A stretch of DNA of 64,000 nucleotides from the NCBI RefSeq assembly GCF_041228105.1, contig NZ_CP166097.1, forward strand, positions 4,526,001 through 4,590,000. The letters run 5' to 3'. The DNA comes from Pectobacterium aroidearum (lineage in GTDB: Bacteria; Pseudomonadota; Gammaproteobacteria; Enterobacterales; Enterobacteriaceae). The position numbers and the translations under genes are program-made. Below, piece by piece: positions 16,258 to 24,050 of the stretch. Below the pieces are notes generated by a model. It searched no databases, had not been told where the DNA came from, and worked only from the letters and a program-made list of their open reading frames with translations. Every line of letters starts with the position of its first letter. The first letter of the stretch is position 1.

Positions 16258-17046
16258 TTACAGAATGGAAGAAACGAGCAACTGGGTGTAAGGATGGCTC
16301 GGATCGTCGAGCACCCTATCCGTTAATCCCTGTTCGACGACCCGCCCTCGCTGCATCACCAGCAGGCGATGCGACAGCAGACGGGCAACGCCGAGATCGT
16401 GGGTCACGATGACGACAGAAAGCTGCATCTCCACTACCAGCGTCCTGAGCAGATCGAGCAATCGCGCCTGTACCGATACGTCTAACCCGCCGGTGGGTTC
16501 ATCCATAAAGATCAGCCGCGGTGCCGTCACCAGATTGCGCGCGATCTGGAGGCGCTGCTGCATCCCGCCGGAAAACGTGGTCGGCAGATCGTCCAGCCGG
16601 TTTTCAGGCAATTCGACGTTTGCCATCCACTGCGCGGCCTTGCTGCGGATATCGCCGTAGTGCCGGTTGCCGATAGCCATGAGCCGTTCGCCGATGTTGC
16701 CGCCCGCAGACACGGTCGGGCGTAACCCGGCCAGCGGGTGCTGCCAGACGATTCCCCACTCGGTACGCACCAGCGCGCGCCGCTGCCGTTCGCTGATGTC
16801 ATAGATCGAGAGCACCTGCTGTTCGGCGTTACGATAGATCACCTCACCGTCCTGCGGTGCCAGACGTGCGGAGATCGCATTCAGCAGCGTCGTTTTCCCT
16901 GAACCCGATTCGCCGACAATCCCTAAAACCTCCCCCGGCCACAGCTGAAACGACACATCGCGGAAGCCTTTTTCCGGCGCATACAGGTGAGTGAGGTGTC
17001 GCACATCCAACAGCGGGGTATCGGGTACATGATGTTCCGTCGTCAT
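16258..17046 (-). CDS. phnK: C-P lyase subunit PhnK (ABC-type ATPase)
   Basis: A 262-residue ABC-type ATPase that docks on the PhnGHIJ core. Walker A GESGSGKTTLL, signature FSGGMQQR and Walker B LIFMDEPTGGLDVS are all present, as in E. coli PhnK. The start MTTEHHVPD at 17046 is chosen because GGAGGAG lies just upstream and the ATG overlaps the phnJ stop by ATGA. An upstream start at 17082 would overlap phnJ by 40 nt. The C-terminus follows the oligopeptide-ATPase-like pattern of this family. Confidence 0.94.
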   Translation of the reverse strand: MTTEHHVPDTPLLDVRHLTHLYAPEKGFRDVSFQLWPGEVLGIVGESGSGKTTLLNAISARLAPQDGEVIYRNAEQQVLSIYDISERQRRALVRTEWGIVWQHPLAGLRPTVSAGGNIGERLMAIGNRHYGDIRSKAAQWMANVELPENRLDDLPTTFSGGMQQRLQIARNLVTAPRLIFMDEPTGGLDVSVQARLLDLLRTLVVEMQLSVVIVTHDLGVARLLSHRLLVMQRGRVVEQGLTDRVLDDPSHPYTQLLVSSIL

Positions 17047-17948
17047 GACGTTTCTCCTCCCTGGCTCTGGCGCTGCTGACAATAGTCGGTATCGGAACAG
17101 ACGAACATGCGTGTACCGTCATCATCCATCACCACTTCATCCAGAAAGCTGTCGCGTGCGCCACACAGCTCACACGGCTTGTCCCACTGCTGTATCGTGA
17201 AAGGGTGATCGTCGAAATCGAGGCTTTCCACCACGGTATACGGCGGAACGGCATAGACCCGCTTTTCACGCCCTGCGCCAAAGAGTTGCAGCGCGGGCAT
17301 CATGTCCATCTTCGGGTTGTCAAATTTCGGGATAGGCGATGGATCCATCACGTAGCGGTGATTCACCTTCACCGGATAAGCGTAAGTCGTGGCGATGTGC
17401 CCAAAGCGGGCGATGTCTTCATAGAGCTTCACCTGCATCACACCGTATTCTTCCAGCGCATGCATTTTGCACGTCTCGGTTTCACGCGGTTCAATAAAGC
17501 GCAGCGGCTCAGGAATCGGCACCTGAAAAACCAGAATCTGATCTTCCTTAAGCGGCGTTTCAGGAATGCGGTGCCGCGTTTGAATCAGCGTTGCGTCGCT
17601 GGTTTTTTCCGTAGTGGGTACGTTGGCCACCTTGCGGAAAAAGGTGCGGATCGATACCGCGTTGGTCGTATCGTCGGATCCCTGATCGATCACTTTGAGC
17701 GTATCATCCGGCCCGATAATGCTGGCGGTGATTTGAATGCCGCCGGTGCCCCAGCCGTAGGGCATCGGCATTTCGCGGCTGCCGAACGGCACCTGATGCC
17801 CAGGGATAGCGATCGCTTTCAGGATCGCGCGCCGTATCATGCCCTTCGTGCTTTCATCCAGATAAGCATAGTTATATTCCGTGTCGGAATCATCGTATGC
17901 CGTTTCTGGTCGGCTGCCTGTCTGGCGGGAGATCGTTGTCTGGCCCAT
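17043..17948 (-). CDS. phnJ: Carbon-phosphorus lyase PhnJ (radical SAM)
   Basis: A 301-residue radical SAM enzyme that cleaves the C-P bond of ribose 1-phosphonate 5-phosphate, releasing the alkane and a cyclic phosphate. The iron-sulfur cysteines follow the family spacing CX2CX21CX5C exactly, from CELC to CSDTDYC near the C-terminus. The glycine equivalent to the E. coli glycyl-radical residue is present in AIPGHQVPFG. The N-terminus is about 18 residues longer than in E. coli. The gene overlaps phnI (TGATG) and phnK (ATGA). All key residues are intact, so an active lyase is expected. Confidence 0.97.
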   Translation of the reverse strand: MGQTTISRQTGSRPETAYDDSDTEYNYAYLDESTKGMIRRAILKAIAIPGHQVPFGSREMPMPYGWGTGGIQITASIIGPDDTLKVIDQGSDDTTNAVSIRTFFRKVANVPTTEKTSDATLIQTRHRIPETPLKEDQILVFQVPIPEPLRFIEPRETETCKMHALEEYGVMQVKLYEDIARFGHIATTYAYPVKVNHRYVMDPSPIPKFDNPKMDMMPALQLFGAGREKRVYAVPPYTVVESLDFDDHPFTIQQWDKPCELCGARDSFLDEVVMDDDGTRMFVCSDTDYCQQRQSQGGETS

Positions 17949-19051
17949 CACGCGTTACTCCTTGGCACAGACGCGAGGTATTCCTCACGTAGTCGTTTTA
18001 ATAGCTCTAGCTCTGACTGGAAATCGACGTAATGCGGGAGCTTCAGATGCGAAACAAACCCCGCCGCTTCCACATTGTCAGCATGAGAAAGCACAAACTC
18101 CTCATCCTGAGCCGGGCCGCGAATTTCCTCTTGATAATCGGCGGCCTGAAGCGCGCGATCGGCTAATGCCACCGTGATCGCCTTACGTTCCGAACGGCCA
18201 AATGCCAGCCCGTAACCACGGGTAAAATGCGGCGCGTCGTTGGTGGGTTTAACAAAGCCGTTCACGGTTTCGCATTCGGTCAGTAAGATTTCGCCGATAT
18301 CAATGGCAAAACCCACCTCTTCGGCGACGATGCTGACAGTGATATATCCCGTACGGATCTCGCCGACAAAGGGGTGGTTACGGCCATAGCCGCGCTGAGT
18401 GGAATACCCGAGCGAAAGAAGAAACCCCTCGTCGCCGCGAAACAGCTGCTGGAGACGCGCCGCACGTGTACCGGGGTAACTCGGTGGAACCATCGTAATG
18501 TCTGGCGGATCGCTGTCGTCGCGGATATCCCGTTCAGGGACGAAGTGTTGTTGAGCAAGAAACTGAAACGCGTGAGCAACGTGCTCATCGGCTTCTTCAT
18601 TCGCATCAGCAGCGTTAGGCTGCGGGGCGACCGGATCCTCGCCTGCGGCCAGCAGGGAGAAATCCAGCAAGCGATGGGTATAGTCATAGGTCGGGCCCAG
18701 TAGCTGCCCGCCCGGTAAATCTTTGAAAATGGCCGAAACACGGCGTTCAAGACGCATATCAGACGTATTAAGCGGCTGACTGATTCCCCAGCGTGGCAGC
18801 GTAGAACGGTAGGCTCGTAAGAGAAAGATACTCTCCACCAGATCGCCACTGGCCTGTTTGATAGCCAGCGCGGCGAGTTGGCGGTCGTAAATATTGCCTT
18901 CGGTCATGACGCGATCGACGGCTAAATTCAGCTGCTGTTCTATCTGTGAACAGTCTAATTCTGGAATATCCGTGCACCCGCGGCGGCGACAGGATTGTAG
19001 CTGGTGAGCGGCCTCAATGGCCTTTTCCCCACCTTTGACGGCAACGTACAT
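17948..19051 (-). CDS. phnI: C-P lyase core subunit PhnI (nucleosidase)
   Basis: A 367-residue core subunit. With PhnG, PhnH and PhnL it attaches phosphonate to the ribose of ATP, displacing adenine. The start MYVAVKGGEKAI at 19051 matches the family N-terminus and has GGAGG 7 nt upstream; the frame extends further, but those residues are not conserved. The sequence GYITVSIVAEEVGFAIDIG and HADNVEAAGFVSHLKLPHYVDF are family-typical. The start overlaps the phnH stop codon. Confidence 0.95.
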   Translation of the reverse strand: MYVAVKGGEKAIEAAHQLQSCRRRGCTDIPELDCSQIEQQLNLAVDRVMTEGNIYDRQLAALAIKQASGDLVESIFLLRAYRSTLPRWGISQPLNTSDMRLERRVSAIFKDLPGGQLLGPTYDYTHRLLDFSLLAAGEDPVAPQPNAADANEEADEHVAHAFQFLAQQHFVPERDIRDDSDPPDITMVPPSYPGTRAARLQQLFRGDEGFLLSLGYSTQRGYGRNHPFVGEIRTGYITVSIVAEEVGFAIDIGEILLTECETVNGFVKPTNDAPHFTRGYGLAFGRSERKAITVALADRALQAADYQEEIRGPAQDEEFVLSHADNVEAAGFVSHLKLPHYVDFQSELELLKRLREEYLASVPRSNA

Positions 19052-19632
19052 TAGCATTCCTCCACGTGGGTACTTCTGGGGATCGCAAAGAGCTTTTTCC
19101 CAGAGGTAAAGAGAAAATCCAATCCTGTAGGGAAAGCATGAGGGCGGTTGCACAGGTAGTTCCTGACACTACCGGGCAAGCGGGGAGAGATAATGCGATG
19201 TGTCTTGATACCCGGCCCGGTCAGTTTTAAACAAGGCCCGTCATGCATTCCGTCCACCTCGACAATAACGGTGGTTGATTTTTCTGGTTCGGCTTCGCTG
19301 CCACAGGAGAGCGCCATCAGATCGTAAGAAAAAGGGTTGCCGCTCAGCAGCACAAAGTAGGCCTCTTCCAGCGTCGTGGCGATCGGCACGTTCGTATGCA
19401 GGCAAAGCGTACGCAGCAGCAGCGGGTTACCAATTCGGGGATCGATAAACAGCGGCGTAGTGTGGCTGGTCAGCGTCAGCAGCGTAGCCGCCGTGGCAGA
19501 CGATATCGATTCCAGACCGGAGACATTCGGCACCGTCACCAGAGAGCCCGGCTCGCTCATTGCCTTCACGATTTTGCGAAAGCAAAGCTGAGTACCAAAT
19601 ACAGGGTGGGCGAAGCCCGTCATCGTTGTCAT
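19051..19632 (-). CDS. phnH: C-P lyase core subunit PhnH
   Basis: A 193-residue subunit of the PhnGHIJ complex. It has the typical N-terminus GFAHPVFGTQLCFRKIVKAMSEPG and the C-terminal PRLPGSVRNYLCNRPHAFPTGLDF block. PhnH forms a dimer within the core and has no separate catalytic motif. It is placed 6 nt after phnG and overlaps phnI by one codon. Length matches the family. Confidence 0.94.
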   Translation of the reverse strand: MTTMTGFAHPVFGTQLCFRKIVKAMSEPGSLVTVPNVSGLESISSATAATLLTLTSHTTPLFIDPRIGNPLLLRTLCLHTNVPIATTLEEAYFVLLSGNPFSYDLMALSCGSEAEPEKSTTVIVEVDGMHDGPCLKLTGPGIKTHRIISPRLPGSVRNYLCNRPHAFPTGLDFLFTSGKKLFAIPRSTHVEEC

Positions 19633-19638
19633 GACAAA

Positions 19639-20082
19639 TCACTCCCCCCTGACCAAAGTAAAGAAATTTACGCGGCTGGCAGCCACTTCATGCTGTTGCT
19701 GCTCCCGATATGCACGCTGCTGGTCTGCTAATGGCGTGATGATGCGCTCCCATATTTCATGGAAATAGGATCGGGTTTGCAGTAACGCATCGATCCAGGC
19801 GCAAAGCTCGGCATGCGGTTTATTTCTGCCCGCGATATAGCTGTAACCGCACGTTCCATCTTCCAACTGTACCGCCGCGCGGGTCACGGTCATATCGCCC
19901 ACAATAAAGCGCGGGCCATCAACCTCCATTCTTCCCTGTAGCTGGATTAAACCAATCTGCGTCGGACGTAAGAGCTGGTAACCCGTAGGGAAATTCAACG
20001 TTCCCCAGTGTTCTTCCAGCTCGACAGGATCGCTGTGAGCAAGAATGGACATCCAGCGCTGTCGCTGTGTTAACTCTGACAT
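19639..20082 (-). CDS. phnG: C-P lyase core subunit PhnG
   Basis: A 147-residue subunit of the C-P lyase core. It shows RQRWMSILAHSDPVELE at the N-terminus and GDMTVTRAAVQLEDGTCGYSYIAGR in the middle, both family hallmarks. Its ATG directly follows the stop codon of the dehydrogenase gene (TAGATG). The phosphonate-synthesis genes and the lyase genes are therefore joined without a gap and probably translated together. In other enterobacteria phnG normally follows phnF or transporter genes; neither is present here. Confidence 0.94.
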   Translation of the reverse strand: MSELTQRQRWMSILAHSDPVELEEHWGTLNFPTGYQLLRPTQIGLIQLQGRMEVDGPRFIVGDMTVTRAAVQLEDGTCGYSYIAGRNKPHAELCAWIDALLQTRSYFHEIWERIITPLADQQRAYREQQQHEVAASRVNFFTLVRGE

Positions 20083-20976
20083 CTACTCCCTCCCCGCTGG
20101 CAAGGTACGTGAGAGATAAGCAAAGCAGGCGGTTTGATCCTGAGGCACAGCCGAAAGATCCGCCGTGTTTTGATAGCACTGACGCGCCGTATCGAAGAAT
20201 TCGCTTTGGATCTCGGCGCGTTGGAAAAGCGTATGGGCCAGATCGAGATCTTTCAGGCGGATGGATAAAGGGACAGACACGGTTTCACGCGGATTCAGAT
20301 AGCGATCCAGCATAACTTCCATATAGGTCGAGCGACCACGCCCCAGCGTTAACGCATTTGCCAGCACATCGGGAGCGATGCCGTGGCCTTCCGCCACCAA
20401 CAGCGCTTCTGCCGCCACCAGCAGATGCACCGCCTCACAATAGTTATTAATCACCTTCATGGTTTGTGCACTGTGGTTGTTCGCCATTAGCACATAGCGA
20501 TCCGACAGGCTGGTTACGATATCGTTAACCGTGCGGGCAAAATCATCCACACACGGTCCCACCCAGGCGGCAAGCTTGCCCTGCCGCGCGCCCTCCGGCC
20601 CGCCAGACACCGGGCATTCCACATAATGCGCGCCGTGCTGATGAAAGAAAGACGCCATCCAGCGGCTCTCTTCTGGCCCTATCGTACTGATATTGAGAAA
20701 TAAAGGACGATAGCGGGTCAGTTTTTGTGTGACCTCCTTCGACTGAAAAACGTCACGTATCGCCTCCGCATCCTTCAGGCAGATCAGCACAACTTGTTTT
20801 TCCTGCGTGAACAACTGGTGTAGTTCAGGGACGGATTGAGCGCCTTCGGCGGCAACCTCGCTCGCTTTACTGTGAGTCCGGTTGAACACACTGAGCGAAA
20901 ACTGACGCTGTAATAGTCTGAGCGAAATCGCTTTTCCTAATACACCAACACCAACTAAAGAAACAGAATGGGTCAT
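20083..20976 (-). CDS. Beta-hydroxyacid dehydrogenase, likely phosphonoacetaldehyde reductase
   Basis: A 297-residue NAD(P)-dependent dehydrogenase of the 3-hydroxyisobutyrate dehydrogenase family. The start MTHSVSLVG at 20976 has AAGGA 8 nt upstream; a TTG start at 21009 is less likely. It has the Rossmann motif GVGVLG at about 9-14, the substrate loop CPVSGGPEGARQGKL and the catalytic lysine region MKVINNYCEA. Its neighbours make phosphonoacetaldehyde (upstream) and consume phosphonates (downstream). The reduced product 2-hydroxyethylphosphonate is the phosphonic analogue of 3-hydroxypropionate, a shape this family accepts. The substrate is inferred; usual phosphonate pathways use an iron alcohol dehydrogenase instead. 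Confidence 0.85.
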   Translation of the reverse strand: MTHSVSLVGVGVLGKAISLRLLQRQFSLSVFNRTHSKASEVAAEGAQSVPELHQLFTQEKQVVLICLKDAEAIRDVFQSKEVTQKLTRYRPLFLNISTIGPEESRWMASFFHQHGAHYVECPVSGGPEGARQGKLAAWVGPCVDDFARTVNDIVTSLSDRYVLMANNHSAQTMKVINNYCEAVHLLVAAEALLVAEGHGIAPDVLANALTLGRGRSTYMEVMLDRYLNPRETVSVPLSIRLKDLDLAHTLFQRAEIQSEFFDTARQCYQNTADLSAVPQDQTACFAYLSRTLPAGRE

Positions 20977-21004
20977 ATCGGCATTCCTTGTCGCTAAGGG
21001 GATG

Positions 21005-21025
21005 GGCAATACTCCGGGTATTGCC
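21005..21025. other. Perfect hairpin between ppd and dehydrogenase genes
   Basis: GGCAATAC, loop TCCGG and GTATTGCC form an 8-bp stem in the 54-bp gap. No T-run follows, so it may stabilise or process the mRNA rather than end transcription. Confidence 0.6.
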
Positions 21026-21030
21026 GCTCA

Positions 21031-22185
21031 TCAAGAGGCCTGAGGAGGTGTATTAAGAAACTGCATAAATGCATCGCGGTTTTGAGCGGGGGACGTCGCA
21101 GGCCGCCCCAGGTCGCTGCGATAGCCGACACGGCATTTCACCTCAATGAACTGGCTGCTGTGCGCCCGCAGCGCCTGCTGCAACGCCGCCTGCAAGGCGT
21201 CTTCTGTCTCGGCGTAATACGTGTCGCCATAGCCGCTGGCAGCGGCGATGGGTGCCAACGGTAAACGGGACGCTGCCGTGGGCTGTCCTCCCACGGAGTC
21301 ATGGGCACCGTTGTTGATGACAATGTGTATCAGGTTGTTTGCCTGGGCAGTGTTCGTCAGCCCGCCCATGTGCATCAGCAGCGCCCCATCCCCATCCAGA
21401 CACACGACTTTCCGCTGCGGCTGCGCATCACATAGACCCAGCGCGATCTGGCTGGCAAGGCCCATGCCGCCGACAGTGAGAAAATCTCGCTGATGCCCTT
21501 CGCTCCGCTGCTCACGTAGCTCATAGAGTTCGCGGGACAACATGCCCGTGGTACTCACGATAGGAAGATGAGGGGGCAGCACATTCAGGCAGGCGGCGAC
21601 GATAGCTTCTCGCTGCATCAGCACCGGTTCCACCGTGGAATTGGCGGGTGCGGTTGACGAGGAAAAAGTATTTTTTCTCACCACCAGCGCCACGGGACGA
21701 TGTTCATCATGCGCGCGTTGGAGCAGAGCCTGAATATCATCCCACCGAGGTGCGCTATGGCTATCCAGAACGATATGCGGAATATCAAGGACATCGAGCT
21801 GAGCCAACGTGACTCGCCCCTGCATCACATGCTGTGGCTCATCGTGTTGTTGCTTGCCGCCGTCATCGACTTCGCCGCGCCAGCCAATAATGAGTAATAG
21901 CGGAATACCATAAACATCCGGCGTAGCCAGAGAACAGAGGGGGTTGATCGCATTGCCCAACCCCGAGTTTTGCATATAGACCACGGGCAACGTTCGCGTC
22001 GATAGATAATGGCCAATTGCCATCCCTATCGCACAGCCTTCATTACTCGCGATACGGTGCGCAAGCCCACTATGATTACTTTCAACCGCCAGACAAAATG
22101 CTTTTAATAATGAATCAGGGACGCCGCTGAAAAAATGCACGCCGCGTTGAGCAAGAAATTCAATGAGCTTATTCGGGTCAATCAC
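21031..22185 (-). CDS. ppd: Phosphonopyruvate decarboxylase
   Basis: A 384-residue thiamine-diphosphate enzyme that converts phosphonopyruvate to phosphonoacetaldehyde, pulling the unfavourable PEP mutase reaction forward. The N-terminal GVHFFSGVPDSLLKAFC is characteristic of this family. The cofactor site reads GDGALLMHMGGLTN with VINNGAHDSVGGQPT following. Both pyrimidine- and pyrophosphate-binding halves lie in one chain, as usual. The GTG start at 22185 follows GGGGAGG. It is separated from the PEP mutase gene by 233 bp of AT-rich DNA, so the two could be separate transcription units. Confidence 0.9.
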   Translation of the reverse strand: MIDPNKLIEFLAQRGVHFFSGVPDSLLKAFCLAVESNHSGLAHRIASNEGCAIGMAIGHYLSTRTLPVVYMQNSGLGNAINPLCSLATPDVYGIPLLLIIGWRGEVDDGGKQQHDEPQHVMQGRVTLAQLDVLDIPHIVLDSHSAPRWDDIQALLQRAHDEHRPVALVVRKNTFSSSTAPANSTVEPVLMQREAIVAACLNVLPPHLPIVSTTGMLSRELYELREQRSEGHQRDFLTVGGMGLASQIALGLCDAQPQRKVVCLDGDGALLMHMGGLTNTAQANNLIHIVINNGAHDSVGGQPTAASRLPLAPIAAASGYGDTYYAETEDALQAALQQALRAHSSQFIEVKCRVGYRSDLGRPATSPAQNRDAFMQFLNTPPQAS

Positions 22186-22418
22186 AATAAACCTCCCCTG
22201 CGCATCCCACTGTATTTAACAGCGATGATGACGTTTTGATTTTTCATTATGTGATAAAAATAATAAGGGGTAATATAATTATTTAACCAAAAACAGTCAT
22301 TTACTTAAAAAGATAACTCAACTCATCAAATCGGCTTATTATAAAATAATAACAGCAAGCCTCTCGCGCCTAATAATCGCGTTATAAAATAATTATACTG
22401 ACACCCCAATATATTTCG
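22186..22418. promoter_or_regulatory. AT-rich gap between PEP mutase and ppd
   Basis: This 233-bp non-coding stretch probably holds a promoter for ppd and the downstream phn genes. The 14-mer AAAAACAGTCATTT at 22289-22302 recurs at 23627-23640 in the region upstream of the PEP mutase gene. I see no convincing terminator for the mutase gene here. Confidence 0.4.
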
Positions 22419-23351
22419 CTATCGCGTACCAGGTATAAGATCCAGAATATCTTTTATCGACATGCATTTATCCTCAACTTCCAGTGTTCGGCCATGCTTG
22501 AGGATTTCCGGCAAAATTGACTTCATTGCAGGATAAGCCGCACGTAACATATGGTTTGCATAAATCACGATATTAAATCCGCCATCAATCAGTTGATCGA
22601 ACGTAATATCGTTAAAACTGGTGGGCACGCAAACCAGAGGTAAATGTGGGTAATGCTCGCGGAATTGCCTGGCGAAAGCTAAAATTTCGGAAGGGTTCTT
22701 ATGCCGACTGTGGATCATAATCCCGTCAGCACCCGCATCAGCATAACGCAGGGCACGGTTGATCGCATCTTCCATGCCGACGTCCAGAATCAGGCTCTCA
22801 ATACGGGCGATCAGCATGAACTCAGGCGTCAGTTGTGCTTTTTTGGCTGTCGTAATTTTTTCGCAAAAGTCCTCTACGGAAGCCTGCGTTTGCTTTACAT
22901 CATTACCAAATAAAGAGTTCTTCTTCAGACCCGTTTTATCTTCGATAATCATGGCGGAAATACCCAGATTTTCGGCAGCCCGAATACGGTGAGCCAAATG
23001 CTCCGTTTGCCCGCCAGTATCGCCGTCAAAAATTAATGGGCGAGTGGTAACATCAAATATTTCCGTAATCGCATGGAAACGATGGCTGATATCGACCAAC
23101 TCCGTATCGGGTTTTCCCCGTAAAGTAGAATCGGTGAGTGAACTAGACCAAAATGCATCAAATTGATAATGAATATCGCCATCTTCATAAGCGGCTTGTT
23201 CAATTAATAAAGCAGAAAGCGGACTGTGAGCCTCCATCACACGAATGCCTTTTTGCTGCTGTAATAATTCACGGAGCGCACTGCGGCGTGAACCCGGCGT
23301 GCACCCTTTATAGGAATCCGTCGGGGTATGATTAGATAAAATAACAGACAT
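22419..23351 (-). CDS. pepM: Phosphoenolpyruvate mutase
   Basis: A 310-residue isocitrate-lyase-superfamily enzyme that rearranges PEP to phosphonopyruvate, the entry step of nearly all phosphonate biosynthesis. The diagnostic PEP mutase motif EDKx5NS is present as EDKTGLKKNS near residue 145, separating it from methylisocitrate lyases. FDGDTGG supplies the active-site aspartates. The start has AGGAG 6 nt upstream. The C-terminal 30 residues are helical, as in the family. The equilibrium favours PEP, so synthesis needs the decarboxylase encoded next. No nucleotidyltransferase domain is fused to it. Confidence 0.93.
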   Translation of the reverse strand: MSVILSNHTPTDSYKGCTPGSRRSALRELLQQQKGIRVMEAHSPLSALLIEQAAYEDGDIHYQFDAFWSSSLTDSTLRGKPDTELVDISHRFHAITEIFDVTTRPLIFDGDTGGQTEHLAHRIRAAENLGISAMIIEDKTGLKKNSLFGNDVKQTQASVEDFCEKITTAKKAQLTPEFMLIARIESLILDVGMEDAINRALRYADAGADGIMIHSRHKNPSEILAFARQFREHYPHLPLVCVPTSFNDITFDQLIDGGFNIVIYANHMLRAAYPAMKSILPEILKHGRTLEVEDKCMSIKDILDLIPGTR

Positions 23352-24033
23352 GGTTATCTCCTATGTACCATAGAGTTGGGGGTATACTTTCCCTAGTAAA
23401 CCAAGCGCAAAAACAACAAGACCACGCAACGTTATATTTATTTAAATTAAATATACCAACAGGGTGATTCTATTCCTTGGAAACAACACTTCAATAGGAG
23501 TAAAAATTTTTTGTTTATTTTTTAATTTCACCTACCTTATTGAAATGGAATCGATTTGAACGAAAATAAATTAATAAAGCAGGATATTAATTAGCACACA
23601 TGAGTTTATTCATATTAAAAAACTAAAAAAACAGTCATTTTTAGTTTTTTGCTTCAACACAGGGTTTTATGAATGAGGTAGAGAGCGGAAATACTATTCT
23701 TATGAGTATTCACCGTTGAGTATATTATTCGCGGGTAAATAATGAGCATGAAAAGGCAGGGGAATACTTATAAATTCTCATAGTTTGATGACAATTTGAT
23801 TTCTGTTTCACGATAGCAGTATGGACACGTCCCCAAACATGCCTCTTCTCCCCTCCCACAATTACACCGTTTTAAACGATTGTTTACATTTATGTAAATA
23901 TCTATGTCTGCATACCGATTTATTGGTATAACAGTATTCATTATCAATGAGATACAGCTCCCCCCTGAAATCCTGCCTGCGCATGCTGATGCCGTCGGCG
24001 TTATGACTCAACAATGGCCTAAGAATTTACTCT
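23352..24033. promoter_or_regulatory. 680-bp AT-rich divergent intergenic region
   Basis: This region separates the PEP mutase gene (minus) from the DUF4034 gene (plus). At 23617-23650 it holds a perfect 13-bp inverted repeat, AAAAAACTAAAAA / AACAGTCA / TTTTTAGTTTTTT. The 14-mer shared with the upstream region of ppd lies across its loop. Its AT-richness and position suit promoters for both genes and perhaps binding of H-NS-like proteins. A low-confidence 48-codon ORF occupies 23904-24050. Confidence 0.45.
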
Positions 24034-24050
24034 ATGACATCAATCTCTGA
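23904..24050 (+). CDS. Possible 48-residue ORF or coding remnant
   Basis: An ATG frame reading MSAYRFIGITVFIINEIQ and ending QWPKNLLYDINL overlaps the start of the DUF4034 gene by 17 nt. Its second half has protein-like composition (PPEILPAHADAVG), but no ribosome-binding site precedes the ATG. It could be a leader peptide coupled to DUF4034 or the decayed tail of a lost gene. Confidence 0.25.
   Translation: MSAYRFIGITVFIINEIQLPPEILPAHADAVGVMTQQWPKNLLYDINL

Noticed and set aside
17205..18032. A 275-codon plus-strand frame across phnJ and phnI
   Set aside because: It is antisense to two well-conserved overlapping phn genes with all catalytic residues; the translated product has no recognisable domain.
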